Positions 16,257 to 24,006 of a DNA stretch of 41,885 nucleotides are shown here, piece by piece. The position numbers were made by a program, and so were the translations under genes. The DNA lies in the NCBI GenBank assembly GCA_022799755.1, contig JAAWOU010000029.1, positions 1 to 41,885 of the forward strand, in the 5' to 3' direction. The stretch is from Lachnospiraceae bacterium. GTDB taxonomy: Bacteria > Bacillota > Clostridia > Lachnospirales > Lachnospiraceae. Each line of letters opens with the position of its first letter. Within the stretch, counting starts at the first letter, position 1. The notes beneath the pieces were generated by a model. It had not been told where the DNA came from and searched no databases. It saw nothing but the letters and a program-made list of their open reading frames with translations.

Positions 16257-16382
16257 ATATGCTTTTTGGTATGTTGTCGATTGTCTCGTGTTTCATTTCG
16301 CTCATATTCTTGTTTCTCCTCATATCAATTCAAAACAACAGTTTTCATAATTATAGCACAAAAATGTGAAAAATCTACGATT

Positions 16383-16592
16383 TTATCGTTCCCAACTGTC
16401 TCGGTTTTTCTTCTTGTTCTGTTTTTGCTGTGCCTGCTGTGGCTGCTTTTGGCGCAGACGTTCCCGGATGGAATGTGCTTCTGTTTCCTCTCGGAGCAGA
16501 TTTGCCAGATCCCGTTTGCTGTCGTGTATCATTTGCGGATCGTATTTTTGCTTTCCCTTTTTCCAAAAAATACTTGCGAAAACAGAACATGT
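16383..16592 (-). pseudogene. 3' fragment of an accessory-element protein
   Basis: In this minus-strand frame the sequence reads FWKKGKQKYDPQMIHDSKRD, then LANLLREETEAHSIRERLRQ and a glutamine/lysine-rich tail ending DSWER. This is a charged coiled tail like those at the C termini of plasmid or conjugative-element proteins. There is no start codon with a ribosome binding site, and a stop blocks the frame just upstream. I cannot name the family. The fragment ends at the SOS-type promoter of the repair operon. Confidence 0.45.
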
Positions 16593-16621
16593 GTGCTATT
16601 CTATAGAAAGAACGCATGTTC
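16574..16621 (+). promoter_or_regulatory. Promoter with two LexA (SOS) boxes for the repair operon
   Basis: TTGCGA (16574-16579) and TATTCT (16597-16602) are 17 bp apart. GAACGCATGTTC (16610-16621) matches the Gram-positive LexA/DinR consensus GAACRNRYGTTC at every position and lies just downstream of the -10. A second site, GAACATGTGTGC (16585-16596), fills the promoter spacer with one mismatch. Their centres are 25 bp apart. LexA bound at either site would block RNA polymerase, so the radical SAM/DUF4130 genes should be induced by DNA damage. This is inferred from sequence. Confidence 0.7.
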
Positions 16622-16682
16622 TGCTTTCCGCAGGACACATGCTGAAAATATTCTGAAAACAGGGAACGAAGGTGCAGGGAAA

Positions 16683-18035
16683 GTGGAATATCGGATAAGC
16701 AATCGGGACATGCCCCTGGAGGATAAACTGAATATACTGACGGACGCGGCCAAATACGACGTGGCCTGTACCTCCAGCGGCGTGGACCGCAAGGGGAACG
16801 GTCAAAGCATCGGCAACTGCGTGGCAGCCGGCATCTGCCACAGCTTTTCCGGGGACGGCAGATGCATCTCCCTCCTGAAGATTCTGCTGACCAATGAGTG
16901 TATCTTTGACTGTAAATACTGCCGTAACCGCCGCTCCAACGATGTCCCCAGGGCCACCTTTACCCCGGAGGAGATCTGTACCTTGACCATGGAGTTCTAC
17001 CGGAGGAACTATATCGAGGGCCTGTTTTTGAGCTCCGGCATCATAGGCAGCCCCACCTTTACCCAGGAGCTGATCTGCCGGACGGTTTGGCTGCTGCGGA
17101 ACCGCTACCGTTTCAACGGCTATGTCCATGTAAAGGCCATTCCCGGGGCGGCGCCGGAGATCATCGAGCAGACCGGATACCTGGTGGACCGGATGAGCGT
17201 CAACCTAGAGCTCCCCACTGCGGAGGGGCTGCGCACCCTGGCTCCGAATAAGCACCGCAAGAGCATCCTCACCCCCATGCGGCAGATCCAGACCGGCATC
17301 CAGGTGAATCGAAACGATCTGGTGCTGTACCGCAGCGCCCCTAAATTCGTGGGAGGGGGCCAGTCCACCCAGATGATCATCGGCGCTACGCCCGAGAGCG
17401 ACTACCAGATCATCAATGTGGCGGAGAGTCTGTATCGGAAATTTGACTTAAAGAGGGTCTTCTACTCCGCATTCGTCAATGTCACAGGGGACAAGAGCCT
17501 GCCGGCCCTGCCCGGAGGGCCGCCCCTTTTGCGGGAGCACAGGCTGTACCAGGCGGACTGGCTGCTGCGGTTCTACGGTTTCCGGGCGGAGGAGCTGCTG
17601 GACGAGAAGCGTCCCTACTTCAATGTGATGCTGGATCCCAAAGAGGACTGGGCGGTGCGGCATCTGGAGCGCTTTCCGGTGGAGATCAATCGGGCGCCCA
17701 TAGAGGAGCTGCTGCGGGTGCCCGGCATCGGGGTGAAGAGCGCCCAGAGGATTGTGGCGGCAAGGAGAAGCGGCAGCCTGACCTTTCCAGACCTGAAGAA
17801 AATCGGGGTTGTGCTGAAGAGGGCTCTGTATTTTGTCACCTGCAGCGGCAGAATGATGTATCCCGTAAAACTCCAGGAGGACTATATCGTAAGGAACCTT
17901 ACCAGCGAAAAGGACAGGATACAGTTTGGCAGTGACGGTATGAGCTACAAACAGCTGTCCCTGTTTGACGATGACCGGTTCTCTCGTCCTGTCACAGTGA
18001 CCGAGAGGCAGCAGGCCGCGGTGGGACAGCTTTGA
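16683..18035 (+). CDS. Putative DNA modification/repair radical SAM protein
   Basis: A 450-residue protein. CIFDCKYC places the radical SAM CxxxCxxC cysteines at C73, C77 and C80, which bind the 4Fe-4S cluster that cleaves S-adenosylmethionine. The N-terminal DKLNILTDAAKYDVACTSSG and the phrase GIIGSPTFTQEL are typical of the TIGR03916 family. Residues ~334-385 form a helix-hairpin-helix DNA-binding element (EINRAPIEELLRVPGIGVKS). The family almost always occurs beside a TIGR03915 protein, sometimes fused to a uracil-DNA-glycosylase domain, hence the repair assignment; the reaction is unknown. The partner gene begins at 18180. The GTG at 16683 is chosen for AGGTG 8 bp upstream; ATG 16710 is the alternative. 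Confidence 0.88.
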   Translation: MEYRISNRDMPLEDKLNILTDAAKYDVACTSSGVDRKGNGQSIGNCVAAGICHSFSGDGRCISLLKILLTNECIFDCKYCRNRRSNDVPRATFTPEEICTLTMEFYRRNYIEGLFLSSGIIGSPTFTQELICRTVWLLRNRYRFNGYVHVKAIPGAAPEIIEQTGYLVDRMSVNLELPTAEGLRTLAPNKHRKSILTPMRQIQTGIQVNRNDLVLYRSAPKFVGGGQSTQMIIGATPESDYQIINVAESLYRKFDLKRVFYSAFVNVTGDKSLPALPGGPPLLREHRLYQADWLLRFYGFRAEELLDEKRPYFNVMLDPKEDWAVRHLERFPVEINRAPIEELLRVPGIGVKSAQRIVAARRSGSLTFPDLKKIGVVLKRALYFVTCSGRMMYPVKLQEDYIVRNLTSEKDRIQFGSDGMSYKQLSLFDDDRFSRPVTVTERQQAAVGQL

Positions 18036-18179
18036 CCTCCGGGGAGCGGGCGGGAAAACGGGATATGAGAGAAGCGGAAAACGGACTGAGAAGACTCGGG
18101 CCAATAGGCAAGAGACATGAGCTCTAAGCGGGGAGAGGCGCACCAGGTGCACCAGGCGCGGCAGAGGGAGGAAAGGGGC

Positions 18180-18938
18180 ATGATTGTATATAGATGCGAA
18201 GACACGCTGGAGAGTGTCTTTACCGCCATCTACCAGGCATACGAAGAGAAAAGGAATCACGAGGATACGATTCTGTGCCTGACAGATGATCCGATCCTAT
18301 TTGCGGAGGATATCGCCGTGGAGGCGGACGAAGAGAAGACGCGCAAGGTCATGGGCACCCTCCGGCTTAGATTCGGACAGGAGGACAGCGAAAGGCTCTG
18401 TATGGCATTGGCCTCCAACGATGAGGAAAAGGCTCAGGCGGTCTACCGCACTGTAGTATTGGGGCTTCGGTGCAGATGCCGCCCCGGGCATCTTTTCGAC
18501 AACCTGGCGGACAGAGATATCCACAAGGCCTTTGCCCTGGGCAGAGGCGTGTCCACGGAGACAGGGCATCAGAAGCAGTTCCTGCGCTTTCAGGAGCTGG
18601 AGAATGGAATGCTGTTTTCCAGGATCGGGCCAAAGAACGACGTGATGGTCTTTCTGATGCCCCATTTTGCCGACAGGCTGCCCATAGAGAATTTTGTCAT
18701 CTATGACGAGAAGAGGAATCTCTTCGGGGTCCATCCCGCGGGAAAGCAGTGGTATCTGCTGCTGGGGGAGGAGACGGACAGGCCCGCCGGACTTTGCTAC
18801 TCCGCCGCGGAAGCCCAGTATCAGGAGCTTTTCCGGCAGTTCTGCCACACCATAACTATAGAAGATCGCAGGAATAGAAAGCTCCAAATGGGCATGTTGC
18901 CGCTTCGGTTCAGGGAATATATGGTGGAGTTCAACTGA
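18180..18938 (+). CDS. TIGR03915/DUF4130 probable DNA metabolism protein
   Basis: A 252-residue protein beginning MIVYRCEDTLESVFTAIYQA, the standard opening of this family. The C-terminal half contains LFSRIGPKNDVMVFLMPHFA, DRLPIENFVIYDEKRNLFGV and HPAGKQWYLL, the DUF4130 region. It is the obligate partner of the upstream radical SAM protein; in other bacteria the same region is fused to uracil-DNA glycosylase. The pair is therefore thought to process or repair an unidentified DNA lesion. A strong AGGGAGGAAAGGGG precedes the ATG. The gap of 144 bp from the radical SAM gene carries no terminator, so both should be made from the SOS-box promoter. Confidence 0.88.
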   Translation: MIVYRCEDTLESVFTAIYQAYEEKRNHEDTILCLTDDPILFAEDIAVEADEEKTRKVMGTLRLRFGQEDSERLCMALASNDEEKAQAVYRTVVLGLRCRCRPGHLFDNLADRDIHKAFALGRGVSTETGHQKQFLRFQELENGMLFSRIGPKNDVMVFLMPHFADRLPIENFVIYDEKRNLFGVHPAGKQWYLLLGEETDRPAGLCYSAAEAQYQELFRQFCHTITIEDRRNRKLQMGMLPLRFREYMVEFN

Positions 18939-19028
18939 CATTGTGCAGCTTACTGACTCATGGGTGAAAAAGCATGACATAGTGCCAAAAACTGTAGATT
19001 TGCATGGAAATGTACGATAAAATGATAC

Positions 19029-19056
19029 TTTACTTTTGGCGTATTTTGGATATAAT
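19029..19056 (+). promoter_or_regulatory. Sigma-A promoter of the HPr-like gene
   Basis: TTTACT (19029-19034) and TATAAT (19051-19056) are separated by 16 bp; the -10 is perfect. Transcription would start near 19063, giving a ~65-base leader to the ATG at 19129. Confidence 0.65.
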
Positions 19057-19128
19057 GAGGATTGTAGAAAAGCGGTACATTTGGATAAATACGCGGCAGA
19101 TGACTTGTCATCAGAAAGAGGGATGGAA

Positions 19129-19353
19129 ATGGTTAAGGAGATTCATCTGACCCCCAATGAAGTCCAGCATTTTGTCAACGTAGCCTCAAGATGTGATTTT
19201 GAGATCGACATTTCCTATAACAGATATATTGTCGACGCGAAATCATTCTTAGGAGTGTATGGACTGGACTTCCGGAAATCACTGAAAGTATCCTATGAGG
19301 GATACAATGAGGATTTTGAGGAGTTGTTGAAGAGCCTTGCTATTGCAAGCTGA
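19129..19353 (+). CDS. HPr-like protein without the phosphorylatable histidine
   Basis: A 74-residue protein with the HPr fold pattern. VDAKSFLGVYGLDFRKSLKV matches the region around Ser46 of HPr, and the C terminus EDFEELLKSL matches the last helix. The N-terminal loop that holds His15 in true HPr (G-L-H-A-R-P) reads LTPNEVQHFVNVASRCDFEI and contains no equivalent histidine. It therefore cannot carry the PTS phosphate at the usual site; a regulatory role through the serine site is possible, as for Crh. The ATG at 19129 follows AAGAGGG by 6 bp; ATG 19123 is less well placed. It has its own promoter between the repair operon and the helicase gene. Confidence 0.7.
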   Translation: MVKEIHLTPNEVQHFVNVASRCDFEIDISYNRYIVDAKSFLGVYGLDFRKSLKVSYEGYNEDFEELLKSLAIAS

Positions 19354-19521
19354 TTTAGCTGTGGACGAATAGGAACGGATGAACGTAAGGTATGGAGGCT
19401 CCCTGTGTCAGATAGATTTTGGACTATCTGCGCGGGGGGCCTTGTGTTTTCTGAGAGAAGCGGACAAAAGTATGCGGCAATCTCGCCGGCGCGGAGATTG
19501 CGGACTTTTCGGGGGAATTGC

Positions 19522-22278
19522 ATGAGTGAGAGAATGAAAGCGGTAAATGCGCAGAATAAAAAAGACAGAACCCGGCCGGAGGCGGCAAAATCCGGGGAGG
19601 AGGCTCCGGCTCCGGAGGAGGTGAGGGTTTCTGTCCGCAGGCTGGTAGAGTTCATCCTGCGGCACGGGGATATCGACAACCGGCGGCACGCGTCGCCGGA
19701 GAACGCCATGCAGGAGGGCGGCAGGATTCACCGCATGATCCAGCGCAGAATGGGGGCGGAATACCAGGCGGAAGTTCCGCTGAAGATGACATTTGAGGCG
19801 GACGGCTATATCCTCTGCGTGGAGGGGCGCGCGGATGGCATCATTCACAGGAACGGAGGCGTGACCATTGACGAGATCAAGGGAACCTACCGGGAGCTTG
19901 CCAGGATGAAAGGGCCTGCGCCGCTGCATGTGGCCCAGGCGAAATGTTATGCCTATCTGTACGGTAAGCAGGAGGGGCTGGAGAGCATAGGGGTGCGTCT
20001 GACCTACTGCCATATGCCCTCCGGGGAGATTCGCTATTTTCATGAGGAATGGGCTTTCGGGAATCTGGAGACATGGTTTCTGGAGCTGATTGCAGCCTAT
20101 CGGAAGTGGTCGGACTATTCGTGGAAATGGCAGTCCGTCCGGACGGAATCGATTCGGGGCCTGGAATTTCCCTATCCCTACAGAGAAGGGCAAAAGGAGC
20201 TGGCTGCCCATGTCTACCGGACCATTTATCATAAGAAGAAACTCTTTCTGGAGGCACCTACGGGAGTGGGTAAGACCATCTCTACAGTGTATCCGTCCGT
20301 CCAGGCCATGGGAAAGGGAATGGGGGAGAAGCTGTTCTATCTCACGGCCAAGACCATCACCAGGACCGTGGCGGAGGAGGCGATAGACATTCTGCGGGAC
20401 AAGGGGCTGCGGATGAAAAGCATCATTCTGACTGCCAAGGAGAAAATCTGCTTTATGGAGGAGACCGAATGTAATCCGGAGTACTGCCCTTACGCAAAAG
20501 GACATTACGACAGGGTCAACGATGCCGTTTTCCATATGCTGAGCGAAGAGGAGAGCTTTGACAGGGAGACTGTCCTGGCCTATGCTGACAGACACATGGT
20601 CTGTCCCTTTGAAATGTGTCTGGATGCCAGCCTGTTCGCGGATGCCATTATCTGTGACTACAATTATCTCTTCGATCCCCATGTGTATCTGAAGCGGTTC
20701 TTTGGGGAGGGCGCCGTGGGAAATTATCTCTTTCTCATTGACGAGGCCCACAACCTGCTGGAGCGGGGCAGGGAGATGTACAGCGCCGTCCTCTATAAAG
20801 AAGCCTTTATGAAGCTGGGCAGGGAGCTAAAAAAGACACTGACGTCAGAAAAGGGGAAAAAGAAGAAAAAGGGCGAAAATACTGATGTTTCCGGGCAGAT
20901 AGATTTTGAGACCGCGCTGTTTCCGACAGATATGTCGCAAAAAACAGACACAAGTGTCACTTGTCGGGACGGTATTGTTCGTGAGCTTTCCCGTGACCTG
21001 GCGGACGCGGGAGCAGATGAACCGCCCCAGGAAGCGGACGCTTATGCCGAGGAGGAGTGGGGGCTGCAACCGTCGGGTGACACGGGATCAAGCGGAAGCG
21101 CCCACGGCAGCAGAAGCGTTCTGGTCAGGCAGGGCTATGCCGACAAGTTGATCTATCATCTGGAGAAATGCAACCGCAAGCTTCTGGCCATGAAACGACA
21201 GTGCGAGGACTGCCGCCTGGTGGAGAGCATTGAGGAATTTGCGGAAAGTCTGATGAGGCTTCGGGCGGTTTTGGAGGATTATCTGGCGGAGCGGGAGGAG
21301 GATTATCTTGCGGCGCGGGATATGCTGCTGGATTTTTACTTTGAGGTCAGCCATTTTTTTACGGTTTATGAGCTGTTGGACGAAAATTATGTGAAGTATA
21401 CGCAGCTGTGCGAAGACGGCAGCTTTTTCCTAAAGCTGCTGTGCGTGAATCCCGGGGAGAACCTGAAAAGGTGCATGCTCCGGGGGCGCAGTGCCATTCT
21501 GTTCTCCGCAACGCTTCTGCCCATTCAGTATTACAAGAAACTGCTGGGAGGTGAGCCGGAGGATTACGAGGTGTACGCCCGGTCTGTTTTCCATCCGGCA
21601 AGGCGGGCCCTGCTTGTGGCCAGCGACGTGACCAGCAAGTACACCAGGCGGTCCGAGGACGAGTATGGGAACATTGCGCGTTACATTGAGGAGATTGTAA
21701 AGAACCGCCACGGTAATTACATGGTATTCTGCCCCTCCTACGCTTTTCTGCGGACCATACACGGGAGATATGTGGATAACTTTGGGGGAGAGGGCAGGGA
21801 GTGCATTCTGCAGAGCGAATCCATGAGCGAGGGGGATCGGGAGGCATTCCTGGAACGGTTCCGTGAAAGCAGGGAGAGGACGGAGCAGGACAGGGTCCTT
21901 GTGGGCTTCTGCGTCCTGGGGGGCATATTCAGCGAGGGCATCGATCTGAAGCACGACAGCCTGATCGGGGTGATGATTGTGGGCACGGGTCTGCCGCAGG
22001 TGTCCCGGGAAAAGGAGATCCTGATGAATTACTTTGACGGGAACGGAGAGAGCGGCTTCGACTATGCCTACCGGTATCCGGGAATGAACAAGGTCCTGCA
22101 GGCGGCAGGGCGGGTGATTCGGACGGCCCAGGATATCGGTATCATCGCGCTGTTGGACGAGCGCTTTCTGCAGCCAGCCTATCGCAGACTGTTCCCCAGG
22201 GAGTGGGAACAATTCGAGACCGTAACGGTCAATACGGTGGCAGGGCGGGTGGAACGCTTCTGGAACGAGTGGCTGTGA
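19522..22278 (+). CDS. XPD/DinG-type iron-sulfur helicase with N-terminal PD-(D/E)xK domain
   Basis: A 918-residue protein. Residues ~60-180 form a Cas4/RecB-like nuclease domain: GRADGII, then IDEIKGTY with D117, E118 and K120, then AQAKCYAYLYG. The helicase part has Walker A APTGVGKT (K251), an iron-sulfur domain whose first cysteine is C310, and the DEAH box at 407-410. The C-terminal motor carries SEGIDLKHDSLIGVMIVGTG and QAAGRVIR. It should unwind 5'-overhang DNA, with the nuclease domain trimming. A ~100-residue polar insert near residues 440-540, with a KKKKK stretch, follows the DEAH box and looks disordered. ATG 19522 (GGGGGA upstream) is preferred; a GTG at 19405 with GGAGG is possible but adds unrelated sequence. 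Confidence 0.88.
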   Translation: MSERMKAVNAQNKKDRTRPEAAKSGEEAPAPEEVRVSVRRLVEFILRHGDIDNRRHASPENAMQEGGRIHRMIQRRMGAEYQAEVPLKMTFEADGYILCVEGRADGIIHRNGGVTIDEIKGTYRELARMKGPAPLHVAQAKCYAYLYGKQEGLESIGVRLTYCHMPSGEIRYFHEEWAFGNLETWFLELIAAYRKWSDYSWKWQSVRTESIRGLEFPYPYREGQKELAAHVYRTIYHKKKLFLEAPTGVGKTISTVYPSVQAMGKGMGEKLFYLTAKTITRTVAEEAIDILRDKGLRMKSIILTAKEKICFMEETECNPEYCPYAKGHYDRVNDAVFHMLSEEESFDRETVLAYADRHMVCPFEMCLDASLFADAIICDYNYLFDPHVYLKRFFGEGAVGNYLFLIDEAHNLLERGREMYSAVLYKEAFMKLGRELKKTLTSEKGKKKKKGENTDVSGQIDFETALFPTDMSQKTDTSVTCRDGIVRELSRDLADAGADEPPQEADAYAEEEWGLQPSGDTGSSGSAHGSRSVLVRQGYADKLIYHLEKCNRKLLAMKRQCEDCRLVESIEEFAESLMRLRAVLEDYLAEREEDYLAARDMLLDFYFEVSHFFTVYELLDENYVKYTQLCEDGSFFLKLLCVNPGENLKRCMLRGRSAILFSATLLPIQYYKKLLGGEPEDYEVYARSVFHPARRALLVASDVTSKYTRRSEDEYGNIARYIEEIVKNRHGNYMVFCPSYAFLRTIHGRYVDNFGGEGRECILQSESMSEGDREAFLERFRESRERTEQDRVLVGFCVLGGIFSEGIDLKHDSLIGVMIVGTGLPQVSREKEILMNYFDGNGESGFDYAYRYPGMNKVLQAAGRVIRTAQDIGIIALLDERFLQPAYRRLFPREWEQFETVTVNTVAGRVERFWNEWL

Positions 22279-22387
22279 GGGCCTGGGCCATCCGGCAGAG
22301 CCGTACGAAACAGACGAAAAAAGGGGAATCCCCGTGGGGAAAAGTGGAAATGACAGACGGTGAATTCAAAAATGACAGATGTGTAAA

Positions 22388-22466
22388 TGTGGATAACTCT
22401 GTGGATTTTGTGGATTCTTCGGGGAAAAACTTTCCAGAAAATGACATTTGGTTCAAGTTATCCACA
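22388..22466. promoter_or_regulatory. Cluster of DnaA boxes beside an AT-rich segment
   Basis: TGTGGATAA (22388-22396) and TTATCCACA (22458-22466) are perfect consensus DnaA boxes in opposite orientation. TGTGGATTT (22400-22408) and TGTGGATTC (22409-22417) are one- and two-base variants in the same orientation as the first. The segment that follows (about 22490-22660) is distinctly AT-rich. Neither dnaA nor dnaN is nearby, so this is more likely a DnaA titration or regulatory site than the chromosomal origin. Confidence 0.65.
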
Positions 22467-22582
22467 AAATCGGGCTGAGGAAAGGCATAAATCGAACTGA
22501 ATCAGTCAATCAGAGATTTTATACACATATAATTGTACAGCAACTCATTTGACTGCTTTTTCCGTTTTTTGTAAAATAGATA

Positions 22583-22646
22583 TTGACATATGATATTATA
22601 TGCCGTATAGTATGGTTATCAACCAATATTATACGGCATATAATAT
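22583..22646 (+). promoter_or_regulatory. padR-operon promoter covered by a 17-bp inverted repeat
   Basis: The promoter is TTGACA (22583-22588), a 17-bp spacer, then TATAGT (22606-22611). ATATTATATGCCGTATA (22593-22609) is repeated in perfect inverse as TATACGGCATATAATAT (22630-22646), 20 bp apart. The left arm overlaps the spacer and -10; the right arm covers the early transcribed region. It is a near-certain operator for the PadR repressor encoded directly downstream, implying negative autoregulation of the three-gene operon. Confidence 0.85.
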
Positions 22647-22677
22647 TGTGTGAAATTTAGGACGAGGAGCGAATTGG

Positions 22678-23001
22678 ATGGTATTTAATACAGGTGCAGC
22701 ACTTTTGGACGCCATTGTGCTGGCCGTTGTGTCCAAGGAGCCGGAGGGGACCTATGGGTATAAAATCACTCAGGAGGTCCGGCAGGTTATCGAACTGTCG
22801 GAGTCCACGCTTTATCCTGTGCTGCGGAGGCTGCAGAAGGATGAATGCCTGGAGGTTTATGACATGGAGTGCGCGGGCAGGAACAGGCGCTACTATAAGG
22901 TAACCAGCAGAGGCTGGGCGCAGCTGCAGCTATATGAGAGCGAATGGCACAGATATGCTGACAAGATCACAGGACTATTTAAGGGAAGGATTGGGTTATG
23001 A
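22678..23001 (+). CDS. PadR-family transcriptional regulator
   Basis: A 107-residue winged-helix repressor. The PadR signature is clear: TGAALLDAIVLAVVSKEPEG, then TYGYKITQEVRQ and SESTLYPVLRRLQKDECLEV, ending in a C-terminal helix (LQLYESEWHRYADKITGLFK) used for dimerisation. It is the first gene of an operon with DUF1700 and DUF4097 genes and overlaps the next gene by four bases (ATGA). GAGGAG lies 8 bp before the ATG. In other Firmicutes the PadR-DUF1700-DUF4097 arrangement senses envelope stress, probably with the DUF1700 membrane protein relaying the signal. The exact ligand is unknown. A perfect inverted repeat upstream is its probable operator. Confidence 0.92.
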   Translation: MVFNTGAALLDAIVLAVVSKEPEGTYGYKITQEVRQVIELSESTLYPVLRRLQKDECLEVYDMECAGRNRRYYKVTSRGWAQLQLYESEWHRYADKITGLFKGRIGL

Positions 23002-23927
23002 ACAGAGCGGATTTTATGAACCAGCTTGAAAGCCTGCTCCAGGGCATTGCTTCCAGTGAGCGGGAGGAGGCAATTCAGTATTATAACGACTATTTTGACG
23101 ATGCCGGGGCGGAAAATGAGCGGGAGGTCATCGAGGCATTGGGGAATCCGGCCAGAGTGGCGGAGAATATCAGAAAGGATCTGCTGGACAGCGGCTATGG
23201 GAAAAAGCCCGCCGGGAAAGCGAAAGCTTCCGACAGGGCATTGATGGAGTACGGGCAGAGCGAACAGGAGAATGAGGCGGAGGACGGGCAGAGCGCGGGA
23301 AGCGGAGACGGAAGAGACAAAGCTGTCTTCGGTCCGGAAAACATGGGCCGCAGAACGGATTTTGCCGATAAAGACAGAGGCGGATTCGGCTCTGAAAGCG
23401 GAGGGGCCCGGGAAGACTCTGCCCCAAGAGGCTGGAACCCGTTTGAGGGGTACGGAAAAAGCAAAGACGATACCGTGCCGGACGAGGATGCCTACAGATG
23501 GAGCCATGATACGGCGGGGTGGTTCGGGAGCGAGCCCGAAAAGGACAGGAAAGCCGGGATGCCCGTGTGGGCCATTGCCCTGACAGTGACGGTGCTGATA
23601 TTCCTGTCCCCGTTTCTGGGCGGCCTGGCTATGGGGCTTGTGGGCATGCTGCTTGGGTGGTTCGGCATTATACTGGGCAGCGGCTGCGCGGCGATAGGGC
23701 TGCTGATTGCGTTTGTGTTATTGGTGATTGTGGGCGTCGTCTGTCTTTTTGTGAACCCCTGGGTAGGGATGGCTGTGGCGGGCGGAGGCCTGCTGTTGGG
23801 CTGTGTGGGCATTTTGCTTATGATGCTGACCGTGGCCATGGCAGGAATCGTGACCCCGGCGATTTTCAGAGGGCTTTGCGCATTGTTCCGGTTCCTGAAA
23901 AGGAAGATAACCGCAGGGGGAAAATAG
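22998..23927 (+). CDS. DUF1700 (HAAS-type) membrane protein
   Basis: A 309-residue protein. The N-terminal ~70 residues (NRADFMNQLESLLQGIASSE, then EREEAIQYYNDYFDDAGAEN and EVIEALGNPARVAENIR) are the helical DUF1700/HAAS domain that partners PadR repressors. A long charged, glycine- and serine-rich linker (residues ~75-185) has no predicted fold. Residues ~187-300 form about four membrane helices, ending in a basic cytoplasmic tail. The domain order suggests a membrane-anchored antagonist or sensor that binds PadR through its N-terminal domain. The linker is longer than usual for the family. Translation is coupled to padR by an ATGA overlap. Confidence 0.85.
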   Translation: MNRADFMNQLESLLQGIASSEREEAIQYYNDYFDDAGAENEREVIEALGNPARVAENIRKDLLDSGYGKKPAGKAKASDRALMEYGQSEQENEAEDGQSAGSGDGRDKAVFGPENMGRRTDFADKDRGGFGSESGGAREDSAPRGWNPFEGYGKSKDDTVPDEDAYRWSHDTAGWFGSEPEKDRKAGMPVWAIALTVTVLIFLSPFLGGLAMGLVGMLLGWFGIILGSGCAAIGLLIAFVLLVIVGVVCLFVNPWVGMAVAGGGLLLGCVGILLMMLTVAMAGIVTPAIFRGLCALFRFLKRKITAGGK

Positions 23928-24006
23928 CGGATGAGGCAATTATGCGGGGCGTGAGACAGACGGGAACCGGACAGTGAGGTGCCGGAACAGAAAGGATTGA
24001 GGCGGA

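Noticed and set aside
19405-19521. Earlier GTG start for the helicase
   Set aside because: Although GGAGG lies upstream, the added 39 residues look like untranslated sequence and an ATG with GGGGGA follows at 19522; kept only as an alternative.
19408-20751. Minus-strand frame of 447 codons opposite the helicase
   Set aside because: The helicase frame has Walker A, DEAH and iron-sulfur motifs; this is its shadow.
22388-22466. Chromosomal origin of replication
   Set aside because: Only two perfect boxes, no dnaA, dnaN, rpmH or other origin genes nearby; reported as a DnaA-box cluster instead.
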